A DNA stretch of 64,000 nucleotides from CAZJJK01 sp964546285 (GTDB lineage: Bacteria > Spirochaetota > Spirochaetia > Treponematales > Breznakiellaceae): contig CAZJJK010000003.1 in the NCBI GenBank assembly GCA_964546285.1, positions 1 to 64,000 of the forward strand. The letters are read 5' to 3'. The position numbers were made by a program, and so were the translations under genes. Below, piece after piece: positions 1 through 7,364 of the stretch (position 1 is the stretch's first letter; each line of letters begins with the position of its first letter). Below the pieces are notes generated by a model. That model was given only the letters and a program-made list of their open reading frames with translations, ran no database searches and was not told the origin of the DNA.

Positions 1-117
1 CGGCAGGTGTGGCAGGGGGAGTACCAAAATCCGCCAGTGATCGATTTCAGGGCGGAGAAGCTGAAGGAGAAGGGACAACCTGGATCGGGCTGGTTCGCTA
101 GGCATCTAGCGGTTTAG
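1..117 (+). CDS. 3' end of a truncated CDS, possible transposase C-terminus
   Basis: An open frame enters from the left edge and stops at TAG 115-117, giving the last 38 residues of a protein (ending GSGWFARHLAV). I do not recognise the family. It is rich in Gln, Glu and Lys and uses G/C-ending codons (CTG, GAG, AAG, CAG), unlike the next genes. Sixteen bases after the stop lies a 20-nt sequence that recurs four more times in the window, twice as a facing pair. A gene end next to such a repeat is what the right end of an insertion sequence looks like, so a transposase tail is my inference. It could instead be any unrelated gene cut by the window edge. Confidence 0.45.
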   Translation, partial: RQVWQGEYQNPPVIDFRAEKLKEKGQPGSGWFARHLAV

Positions 118-132
118 GCTTCATTGTCAGGC

Positions 133-154
133 TTCAACAGAATTGGCAGCAGTT
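133..154 (+). repeat. Dispersed terminal-repeat copy A
   Basis: TTCAACAGAATTGGCAGCAG followed by TT. Together with three bases upstream (130-132), 25 bases are identical to the reverse complement of copy E at 52523-52547. It is probably the inner-to-outer right terminal repeat of the element whose CDS tail ends at 117. Confidence 0.7.
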
Positions 155-195
155 AGTATGGCTTACATAGTCAATAAAAACGTCAAGGTCGGCTC

Positions 196-224
196 TTGAT
201 CAATCTGTATATTTATGCAATAAT
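196..224 (+). promoter_or_regulatory. Weak candidate promoter for dapA
   Basis: TTGATC at 196-201, a 17-nt spacer, then AATAAT at 219-224, about 40 nt before the dapA ATG. The -10 differs from TATAAT at the first base. A Shine-Dalgarno-like GGAG lies before the ATG. The call rests on spacing and partial consensus only. Confidence 0.35.
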
Positions 225-263
225 GTATCAGTATTTTCGATATTCTTCCAATCGGAGCTAGGC

Positions 264-1178
264 ATGTTACAACTCCGTGGGGCTTATACCGCCCTCATCA
301 CCCCCATGACCGATACGGCTGAAGTCGATTACGACGGATTTCGCCGTTTGGTCCAACAGCAACTTCATTCCGGTATAGCCGGCCTGGTGCCGCTCGGAAC
401 CACCGGCGAAACGCCGACTCTGGAGCGTGACGAGCAGGATAAACTTATTGGTATCGCGGTGGAAGAAAGCGCGGGTAAGTTGCCGGTAATAGTCGGCGCC
501 GGGTCCAATTCTACTCGTCATACCATAGCTAACGCGAAACGCGCGAAAGAGCTTGGCGCTGACGCCGTATTGGTGGTGACGCCCTATTACAATAAACCGA
601 CAAATGAGGGAATTTATCGGCATTTCGCGGCCCTCGCGGACGCCTGCGATATACCTGTGCTTGTATATAACATTATGTCGCGCACGAGTAAAAATATCGA
701 TGTGGCCACAATGAAGCGCTTATCATCCATCCCAAACGTGATAGGCGTTAAAGAATCGTCTGGCGACATGGGACAAGTTGGCGATATTATTCATCAAGTC
801 GCCGCCGCCCGCCGCTCTGAGGGCCGGCAATTCTCCGTACTGTCCGGCGATGACGCTTTCGCCCTATCGCTTATCGCTATGGGCGGGGACGGGCTTGTGT
901 CCGTCGCGGCTAATATCGTGCCTGAGCGGGTAGCCGCCTTAGTCTCCGCCTGTCTGCGTGGAGATTTTGATGCCGCGAGAAAATCCCATTATGAATTGTT
1001 GCCCCTGTTTAAGGGAGAATTTTTAGAAACCAATCCTATCCCGATAAAACGCGCTATGGCTTGGGCTGGTCTGCCCTCCGGTCCCTGTCGCCTACCGCTT
1101 TGTTCTCTGGCGCCTGAATACGAGCCGATGCTCCGATCCGCCTTAAGCGCCGCAGCCATAAAAACGAAAACCGACTGA
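264..1178 (+). CDS. dapA: 4-hydroxy-tetrahydrodipicolinate synthase DapA
   Basis: Condenses pyruvate with aspartate semialdehyde, the first committed step to diaminopimelate and lysine, in the cytoplasm. The 304 residues form a DHDPS/NAL-type TIM barrel of normal length. Visible landmarks are GTTGE at residues 45-49, the YYNKP segment near 108-112, catalytic Tyr135 and Schiff-base Lys163 in GVKESSGD. The usual YNxPGRT stretch reads YNIMSRT: the Tyr and Arg are kept but the Pro-Gly is replaced. It is the first gene of dapA-asd-lysA-dapL, separated from asd by 184 nt that contain two hairpins, so expression may be uncoupled there. The ATG is preceded by GGAG. Confidence 0.95.
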   Translation: MLQLRGAYTALITPMTDTAEVDYDGFRRLVQQQLHSGIAGLVPLGTTGETPTLERDEQDKLIGIAVEESAGKLPVIVGAGSNSTRHTIANAKRAKELGADAVLVVTPYYNKPTNEGIYRHFAALADACDIPVLVYNIMSRTSKNIDVATMKRLSSIPNVIGVKESSGDMGQVGDIIHQVAAARRSEGRQFSVLSGDDAFALSLIAMGGDGLVSVAANIVPERVAALVSACLRGDFDAARKSHYELLPLFKGEFLETNPIPIKRAMAWAGLPSGPCRLPLCSLAPEYEPMLRSALSAAAIKTKTD

Positions 1179-1211
1179 CCGCATAGGTCAGTCATGCCGA
1201 CCGCGGTCGGC
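1173..1211 (+). terminator. Double hairpin after dapA
   Basis: GACTGACC (1173-1180) pairs with GGTCAGTC (1186-1193) around a 5-nt loop and includes the dapA stop codon. It is followed at 1196-1211 by GCCGACC-GC-GGTCGGC. No strong T-run follows, so this may be a partial terminator or an RNA-stability element rather than a strong intrinsic terminator. Confidence 0.45.
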
Positions 1212-1362
1212 GCCCTTCCCTAATACATCCGCGAAGGCTTCGCTTTACACGGCGATGGCGTTTTGAGCGTAGCGGACGCTTTTCGCGGTTTAACCCTGGT
1301 TCATAAATAGGTATGATCAGACGTAAACGATGAACTTATAGAAAAGGATAAAGGAAGCTGAG

Positions 1363-2475
1363 ATGAAGGAATCTGAAATGAGGAAGCTTTCGGTCGGAGT
1401 GCTTGGCGCGACGGGTATGGTCGGTCAACAGTATATCGCTTTGCTAAAGGACCACCCTTGGTTCCAGGTGACGTATGTCGCCGCTTCGCCGCGCAACGCG
1501 GGTAAACGCTACGCGGACGCCGTTTCCGCTCGCTGGCAACTGGCAAAAACGTATGGTCCCTCGGTTGGCGATCTGATTTTAGGTGACGCTAACGATGTGG
1601 ACGCCGCTCGGCGTGAAGCGGCTCAAGGCCGCTGTGATTTCGTTTTTTCAGCTTTAGATATGGGAAAAGATGAAATACGTTCTCTAGAGGAAGCGTACGC
1701 GGCCGCGAATATTCCTGTCGTATCTAACGCCTCCGCTCATCGCGGTACGCCTGATGTGCCAATGCTTATTCCGGAAATCAATCACGCACACGCCGATATC
1801 ATTCCTCTTCAACGCGAAAACCGCGGCTGGGACAGAGGTTTTATTACCGTAAAGCCCAACTGTTCCATTCAAAGCTATATGACGCCCATCTACGCTTTAA
1901 TAAATGCCGGTTATGAGGTTCGTCGTCTTTTTGTCAGCACGATGCAGGCTGTTTCAGGCGCTGGCTATCCTGGCGTACCCAGTTTGGATATGGTGGACAA
2001 TATAGTTCCCTTCATTGGCGGCGAGGAAGAAAAGTCTGAATTAGAGCCGCTCAAGATATTGGGGAAGATCGATGGGGCGTATATACGAGACGCGGAGGCG
2101 CCTTTAGTGACGGCTCATTGCAATCGGGTCCCCGTAACTGACGGACATACGGCGTGCGTCAGCTTGGAATTCGGTGAGAAAAAACCGTCTCTGGAAGAGG
2201 TTCGGGAACTGTGGGAGGCTTTCCGCTCTCTCCCTCAGGAACTTGCCCTGCCTTCGGCGCCGGAGCGGCCAATTATCTACCGTGAAGAAGCGGATAGGCC
2301 CCAGCCGCGCAAAGACCGCGACGCTGATAAAAGCATGGCTGTCAGTGTGGGCCGGCTCCGGCCCTGCAATATCTTTGACCTGCGTTTTGTCGGTTTGTCC
2401 CATAACACCATTAGGGGAGCGGCGGGCGGCGGCGTACTTAACGCGGAACTTATGAAGGCTAAGGGGTATTTATGA
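1363..2475 (+). CDS. asd: Aspartate-semialdehyde dehydrogenase, archaeal/fungal type
   Basis: Reduces aspartyl phosphate to aspartate semialdehyde with NADPH, supplying DapA and threonine/methionine synthesis. The 370 residues open with the dinucleotide-binding GATGMVGQ (residues 15-22). The active-site Cys is Cys167 in KPNCSIQS, and the HCNRVPVTDGH segment lies near residue 250. These spacings and the SGAGYPGVPS stretch fit the archaeal/fungal ASADH branch better than the E. coli branch. ATG codons at 1363 and 1378 both have purine-rich upstream sequence, so the start could be five codons later. The stop overlaps the lysA start (ATGA), indicating translational coupling. Confidence 0.92.
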   Translation: MKESEMRKLSVGVLGATGMVGQQYIALLKDHPWFQVTYVAASPRNAGKRYADAVSARWQLAKTYGPSVGDLILGDANDVDAARREAAQGRCDFVFSALDMGKDEIRSLEEAYAAANIPVVSNASAHRGTPDVPMLIPEINHAHADIIPLQRENRGWDRGFITVKPNCSIQSYMTPIYALINAGYEVRRLFVSTMQAVSGAGYPGVPSLDMVDNIVPFIGGEEEKSELEPLKILGKIDGAYIRDAEAPLVTAHCNRVPVTDGHTACVSLEFGEKKPSLEEVRELWEAFRSLPQELALPSAPERPIIYREEADRPQPRKDRDADKSMAVSVGRLRPCNIFDLRFVGLSHNTIRGAAGGGVLNAELMKAKGYL

Positions 2476-3761
2476 ACGATAAGACCTTTCCGTTGACTTT
2501 GGATCGCGTTCAGGAGTTGGCCGGTCGTTTCCCTACACCGTTTTACCTCTATGATGAGGCAGGTATCCGTGATAATGCCCGCCGTTTGCGCGCCGCTTTT
2601 TCCCTTTTTCCTCACTTTGTGGAGCACTTCGCCGTTAAGGCTCTGCCCAACCCCTTTATACTGAAAATATTGGCGGATGAGGGTTTTGGCGCCGACTGCG
2701 CTAGCCTGCCGGAATTGTTGCTAGCTGAAAGTGCTGGCATGACTGGCGAAAAAATGATGCTTACTTCCAATGAAACGCCGGCGCGGGAATACGTCTTAGC
2801 CCGCCAAAAGGGCGCTATTATCAATTTGGACGATTTTAGCCATATCGATTTCTTGGAAAGCGCCGCCGGTATTCCCGAGCTTATTTCTTGCCGCTATAAT
2901 CCCGGCCCCCTTAAGGAGGGTAACGCCATTATCGGCAAACCGGAGGAAGCGAAATACGGCTTTACCCGCGATCAAATTATAGAGGGGTACAAACAGCTTC
3001 GATCCAAGGGCGCGACGCGTTTCGGCCTTCACGCCATGGTCGCTTCAAATGAGCTTAACGCCGATTACCATGTTGAAACGGCGCGACTTTTATTTGAGTT
3101 GGCCGTGGAGATTAAGGAAAAAACCGGTATCCGTATGGAATTCGTCAATATAGGAGGTGGCGCGGGCATCCCCTACAGACCTGAACAGACTGCCCTTGAC
3201 TACCACTATATGGCGAGCGCCATGAAGGCGGCGTATGATAAAATAATTGTCCCGGCGGGTCTTGATCCGCTTGGTCTCCGTCTGGAGTGGGCTAGGGCGA
3301 TTACCGGACCCTATGGCTACTTGGTGGCCAAGGCTATTCATACTAAGAGTATTTATCGGGAATATATCGGTTTAGATGCTAGTATGGCGGATTTGATGAG
3401 ACCCGGTATGTATAGCGCTTATCATCACATCAGCGTTCTGGGCAAGGAAGGCCAGCCGCATGACCATGTGTATGATATAGTTGGCGGCCTTTGCGAAAAT
3501 AATGATAAATTCGCCGTTCAGCGCAGTCTGCCTGAGATACGCGTCGGTGATTATCTGCTTATTCATGATGTCGGCGCTCATGGCCGATCTATGGGCTTCA
3601 ATTATAACGGCAAACTACGCTGCGGTGAATTGCTGTTACGAAATGACGGATCCGTGGTTCATATACGCCGCGCGGAAACCGTGGACGATTATTTCGCGAC
3701 CTTGAATTTCGATGATTTAGCTCGTTTCCAAGTTGCCGCGCCTAAGGGGAGAATTGAATGA
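2472..3761 (+). CDS. lysA: Diaminopimelate decarboxylase-like PLP enzyme
   Basis: Predicted to decarboxylate meso-diaminopimelate to lysine. The 429 residues have the fold-III PLP decarboxylase layout. The PLP lysine is Lys56 in HFAVKALPNP, a GGGAGIPY loop lies in the middle, and the second active-site segment reads GGLCENNDKFA, with the Cys donated across the dimer. The phosphate-binding EPGR motif appears as EWARAITGPYG, a divergent form, so the protein belongs to an outlying LysA branch. It overlaps asd and dapL by 4 nt each (ATGA), a tight operon. The start is set by the overlap. Arginine or ornithine decarboxylation is possible for this fold, but the operon argues for DAP. Confidence 0.88.
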   Translation: MNDKTFPLTLDRVQELAGRFPTPFYLYDEAGIRDNARRLRAAFSLFPHFVEHFAVKALPNPFILKILADEGFGADCASLPELLLAESAGMTGEKMMLTSNETPAREYVLARQKGAIINLDDFSHIDFLESAAGIPELISCRYNPGPLKEGNAIIGKPEEAKYGFTRDQIIEGYKQLRSKGATRFGLHAMVASNELNADYHVETARLLFELAVEIKEKTGIRMEFVNIGGGAGIPYRPEQTALDYHYMASAMKAAYDKIIVPAGLDPLGLRLEWARAITGPYGYLVAKAIHTKSIYREYIGLDASMADLMRPGMYSAYHHISVLGKEGQPHDHVYDIVGGLCENNDKFAVQRSLPEIRVGDYLLIHDVGAHGRSMGFNYNGKLRCGELLLRNDGSVVHIRRAETVDDYFATLNFDDLARFQVAAPKGRIE

Positions 3762-4975
3762 TCAAACGAAATCCATGCTTGGCCCGCATAAAAGCCGGCT
3801 ACTTATTCCCTGAAATTGGCCGCCGACGCCGCGAGTTTCAAGCGGCCCATCCAGAGGCGAAGCTTATCAGTTTGGGCATAGGCAATACCACGGAACCGTT
3901 GACAAGGCATATAGCGTCTGGCCTTACGGAAGGCGCGAAACGCTTAGCCACGGAGGAAGGCTATACTGGTTACGCCGATGATTCCTGCGGGCTTCCGGAA
4001 CTCCGTCAGCGTATCGCTTCCGTTCTTTATGAAGGACGCGTCGCCCCCGATGAGGTCTTTGTATCGGACGGCGCTAAATGCGATATCGGTCGGCTCCAAA
4101 CTTTATTTGGAAGCCAGGCGGATGTTGCCGTTCAGGATCCCTCCTATCCTGTGTATGTAGACGGGTCGGTTATTTCGGGTTCGGCTGGCGCTTGGAACGG
4201 CCGCGGCTATGATGGTATACGGTACTTACCCTGTATCGCCGCCAACGGGTATTTCCCGGATTTGGAAGCGCTTCCAACAGACGGCCTTGTCTATTTCTGT
4301 TCGCCGAATAATCCGACCGGAGCCGTGGCCAGCCGCCCCCAACTAGAGGCCTTGGTCGCCGCCGCTCTACGGAAAGGCTGTATCATCATATTTGACGCCG
4401 CCTACGCGGAATATATCCGTGAAGAAGGTCTGCCAAAATCGATTTTTGAGATTGAAGGCGCCAGGCGTTGCGCTATTGAAGTAAAGTCTTTTTCCAAACC
4501 GATCGGTTTCACCGGCGTTCGGCTGGGCTGGACGGTCGTGCCGAAAGAACTGGAATTCGCTGACGGTGTTTCTGTCCGGAGCGCTTGGGAGCGGCTGCTC
4601 AACACAATTTTCAACGGCGCGTCTAATATAGCTCAGGCCGGCGGACTGGCCGCCTTGGAAAGGGAGGGCTTGGCGGAAATGCGGCGCTTGACGGACTTCT
4701 ACCTGAAAAACGCCGCGCTTATTCGTGAAGCGTTAAACGCCGCGGGAGTGGAAACGGAGGGCGGCGTTAACGCCCCTTATATCTGGGCACGTTTCCCTGG
4801 CCGGGACAGCTGGGATGTTTTTGCCGAAATCTTGGAAAAATGTTGGGTAATCAGTACCCCGGGGGTCGGTTTCGGTCCCGCCGGCGAAGGCTGTATACGT
4901 TTTTCAGCGTTTGGTCATCGGGCCGATGTGGAAGAAGCGTGTAAGCGCTTAAAGGCGTGGGGCACCTTGTCTTAA
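3758..4975 (+). CDS. dapL: LL-diaminopimelate aminotransferase DapL
   Basis: Converts tetrahydrodipicolinate directly to LL-DAP, bypassing the succinylase or acetylase steps (the DapL route of plants, chlamydiae and spirochaetes). The 405 residues form a fold-I aminotransferase of typical length. It has GIGNTTEPL near the N-terminus, YTGYADDSG-like substrate-loop sequence, SDGAKCDIGR, the CSPNNPTGA segment and the PLP lysine at Lys247 in SFSKPIGFTG. It is the last gene of the operon. dapF (epimerase) and dapB (reductase) are not in this window and must lie elsewhere. A hairpin overlaps its stop codon. Confidence 0.93.
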   Translation: MIKRNPCLARIKAGYLFPEIGRRRREFQAAHPEAKLISLGIGNTTEPLTRHIASGLTEGAKRLATEEGYTGYADDSCGLPELRQRIASVLYEGRVAPDEVFVSDGAKCDIGRLQTLFGSQADVAVQDPSYPVYVDGSVISGSAGAWNGRGYDGIRYLPCIAANGYFPDLEALPTDGLVYFCSPNNPTGAVASRPQLEALVAAALRKGCIIIFDAAYAEYIREEGLPKSIFEIEGARRCAIEVKSFSKPIGFTGVRLGWTVVPKELEFADGVSVRSAWERLLNTIFNGASNIAQAGGLAALEREGLAEMRRLTDFYLKNAALIREALNAAGVETEGGVNAPYIWARFPGRDSWDVFAEILEKCWVISTPGVGFGPAGEGCIRFSAFGHRADVEEACKRLKAWGTLS

Positions 4976-4993
4976 GGCGGGGCCGTCTTAAGA
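4970..4993 (+). terminator. Hairpin at end of dapL
   Basis: TCTTAAG (4970-4976) pairs with CTTAAGA (4987-4993) around a GC-rich 10-nt loop and is followed by TTGTTTATTT. It overlaps the dapL stop and sits between convergent genes, so it may stop transcripts from both sides. Confidence 0.5.
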
Positions 4994-5000
4994 GCCTTGT

Positions 5001-5897
5001 TTATTTCTTTGGGATAGTAATTGTCGCGCCGACCGTTAACTCAAATAAAAAGGCGGAAGCGGCCGGACCGGCTATCCCTCCCACGCCCCATGCTGAGGGC
5101 GTCGCTTCCATGGCGATATCCATTTTAAATAGCTGGTTTAGCAAAATAGTTAAGCCGCCTCCCAATATAATAGAATCCAACTGGTCTTCGGCGTTTTCGG
5201 CGGAGCTCGCGCCTTGGTATGAACGGCGCAAGCTGTCATAACCGGCGTTTAGATGTACCGTGTAAGGTATATTCTTTTTAAAAATATCTATCACTAGCTC
5301 GTATCTTGTCCGCCTATCCACGATTAGTTTTTCCTGCGAAAGCCGATGAGCGAACATATCGTTAGCTAAACGGACAGAAAGGAGTATATTAGGCAGCCAA
5401 AAACCGGCGCTTAGCTCGCTACTTTGTTGGATATAATCGCCGTTTATCGACGCGCCAGCGCCTATCGTGGAGTCCGAGCGGAAGGAGCCGTAGAGTATTC
5501 CCGCCACTTCCAAACGCGCGCTGATAGACAGGCCGGCGCTTAAGGGCAGATCCGCGGTGTTAAAAGGGCCGAAAAAAGGACCGGCGCTAAGGCGGACAAA
5601 ACCCAAATCATAGTTCACCAAGGCGCGGACTAAATTCCTTAGCAGGGGATCTCGCTCAAGCTCAAGCGAAAAAGCGAGGCTGTCATCAATCCGTTCCGAT
5701 ATCTGAATAGAAGCCGCCCAATACGGATTTGGGCTAAAAAGCGCTGAGCCAAGGCTTGTTTCGCGTGTGCTGTCAAAGGCAAGATTCCCATAACTGGCTA
5801 GGTTCTGTATTTCCAGAGCGTTGACGGCCGCGGCTAGCGAAATAGCGGCGGCTAGGGAAAAAAATCGTCTCACGCCGCGCGGTATAGTCCAGGGCAT
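5001..5897 (-). CDS. Exported barrel-like protein of unknown function
   Basis: A 298-residue protein that I cannot assign to a family. It starts with a basic stretch and an Ala/Leu-rich hydrophobic core ending VNALE, a probable type I signal peptide cut near residue 27. The rest is alternating polar/hydrophobic sequence with many Gly, Ser, Tyr and Asn, and it ends in a strand-like stretch (FELTVGATITIPKK). These are features of outer-membrane beta-barrels. The start ATG lies one base after the stop of the upstream gene, so translation is coupled. It is the second gene of a two-gene unit that diverges from the chemotaxis operon. Location is inferred; function is unknown. Confidence 0.75.
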   Translation of the reverse strand: MPWTIPRGVRRFFSLAAAISLAAAVNALEIQNLASYGNLAFDSTRETSLGSALFSPNPYWAASIQISERIDDSLAFSLELERDPLLRNLVRALVNYDLGFVRLSAGPFFGPFNTADLPLSAGLSISARLEVAGILYGSFRSDSTIGAGASINGDYIQQSSELSAGFWLPNILLSVRLANDMFAHRLSQEKLIVDRRTRYELVIDIFKKNIPYTVHLNAGYDSLRRSYQGASSAENAEDQLDSIILGGGLTILLNQLFKMDIAMEATPSAWGVGGIAGPAASAFLFELTVGATITIPKK

Positions 5898-5898
5898 G

Positions 5899-7125
5899 CT
5901 AATACGCCGTCCTTATTCCAATATAGGTTTGGATCATTTCTAAGGGATCGCTTAAGGGTAGGGGGCTAATCATAAGCTTAAAGTCCCAGCGAACGCCTTC
6001 GGTAACTAAACCGAAAAACGGCGAAACCCTAAATTTAAAAGAATCGTTTCCCATTGTCGGCTTACGTACGCCGATGGTGCTTTCCACGCCACCCTCTATA
6101 TTGTTTTCCCGTAAATCCCCAAGCAAGACCTTGAAATTAATATCGATGGCGCCGCTTACTCCTGTATCCTTTAATAGATAATAGCGAGGCAGATAAAACA
6201 CGCTTAGGACGATAGAGGCAAACCCTAGGTCAATTCTAGGCTCAATCAAGAAATATTGGTTATCCAAACCAAAACTTGACGCTGGGTCCCAATAGGTGAT
6301 ACCCGCTTGCCCCATAAATTCAACGCCATTTCCCAAAGGAGCGTAGAAAAGCAGCCCAGCTCTATACACGCCAAAACTGCTGTAGGGTAGGGTCGCTCCC
6401 GCGAAAAGTTCGGCTTTAAAGCTGTTGTGGTTTACCAGTAAACGGACATCGCCGGAATAGAGCCCCCGTTTTATATCAACGCCAGTTTCCGAGGGGACAG
6501 ACGCGTCTTGATATAGGTACATAATGGGTACAAGCGTTTCGGCGCCAACATAGGTAAAGGCGAAACCGGTCCCTGAAACGGCATGAATGCCGTCAAATTG
6601 GACGGTAGGATCGCCGCTGACTCCCTGTGGGTAATACGCGTAGCCCCTGAAGCCTGTCGCCGGAGAGGCTATGCCAAAGCGTTGAATAAAATCTTCTCCG
6701 GAGCAAAAAACCGCCGCGGTCCCGACAAAATAATCTACCTCAAGCGGCCAATCAAAGGGCTGACGGACGGAAATCTTGGCTAAATCAAAGCTTAACGAAG
6801 TTAACTTGTTTAAACGATCCACTAATTCGTTATACGCCGCCTTATCAAGCGCGTCGCTGTCCCCAAGCGGACTCGGTGGGTTCATGGCGTAGGCTAAGGC
6901 TTTTTCCACATCGCCGGACGCGAAGGCGAAACGAAGCGTCCCGCCAAATTTATACCCGCCTTTAACCGATAATTCGGCTCCCGTGATGGATGAGAGAATA
7001 AATTTATCGCCTTGGAAGGAGCCGATAGTGGCTATCTCAAGTTCGGACACCGTAAGCTCCGCGGCTGGCATGGAAATGGCAACCACCGTGGACAAAACAC
7101 ATAAAGCCCGAGCGAATCTAAACAT
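5899..7125 (-). CDS. Exported outer-membrane-like protein of unknown function
   Basis: A 408-residue protein that I do not recognise. The ATG at 7125 is chosen because AAGGAG sits just upstream and because it gives a clean signal peptide (MFRFARALCVLST..., cut near SMPAA). An in-frame TTG seven codons earlier is less likely. The mature part has repeated Gly/aromatic/alternating strands (for example VEFMGQAGITYWDP and FLIEPRIDLGFASI) and ends in an aromatic residue (IGIRTAY), typical of outer-membrane barrels. It resembles its downstream partner in style, with which it is translationally coupled. The promoter at 7146-7174 is good. Confidence 0.75.
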   Translation of the reverse strand: MFRFARALCVLSTVVAISMPAAELTVSELEIATIGSFQGDKFILSSITGAELSVKGGYKFGGTLRFAFASGDVEKALAYAMNPPSPLGDSDALDKAAYNELVDRLNKLTSLSFDLAKISVRQPFDWPLEVDYFVGTAAVFCSGEDFIQRFGIASPATGFRGYAYYPQGVSGDPTVQFDGIHAVSGTGFAFTYVGAETLVPIMYLYQDASVPSETGVDIKRGLYSGDVRLLVNHNSFKAELFAGATLPYSSFGVYRAGLLFYAPLGNGVEFMGQAGITYWDPASSFGLDNQYFLIEPRIDLGFASIVLSVFYLPRYYLLKDTGVSGAIDINFKVLLGDLRENNIEGGVESTIGVRKPTMGNDSFKFRVSPFFGLVTEGVRWDFKLMISPLPLSDPLEMIQTYIGIRTAY

Positions 7126-7145
7126 CGATTTGCTCCTTGTTTTCA

Positions 7146-7174
7146 ATTGTATCGTAAGTAAGGGGCGATTACAA
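7146..7174 (-). promoter_or_regulatory. Promoter of the 7125-5001 gene pair
   Basis: On the minus strand: TTGTAA (7174-7169), a 17-nt spacer, TACAAT (7151-7146), then 20 nt to the ATG at 7125 with an AAGGAG ribosome site between. Confidence 0.65.
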
Positions 7175-7364
7175 AAAGGGACCCATGAAAAATGGGTTTA
7201 TCGGAACAAAGTCTATTTTCGGGAACTTCACCCGTTCAGTATCGGCCCTTAGCCTCGATCGCTTAAAGAAAGAGGCGCGTAGAAACCCAATAATGATTCA
7301 GTTTGACGAATTACGGCCCTTTCTCTTGACGGAAGGCGTTTTGTGTATAAACATTATCAACGTT

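Noticed and set aside
7185..7364. Longer N-terminus of CheA starting at 7185.
   Set aside because: The added residues do not look like a P1 domain; the family start fits ATG 7365.
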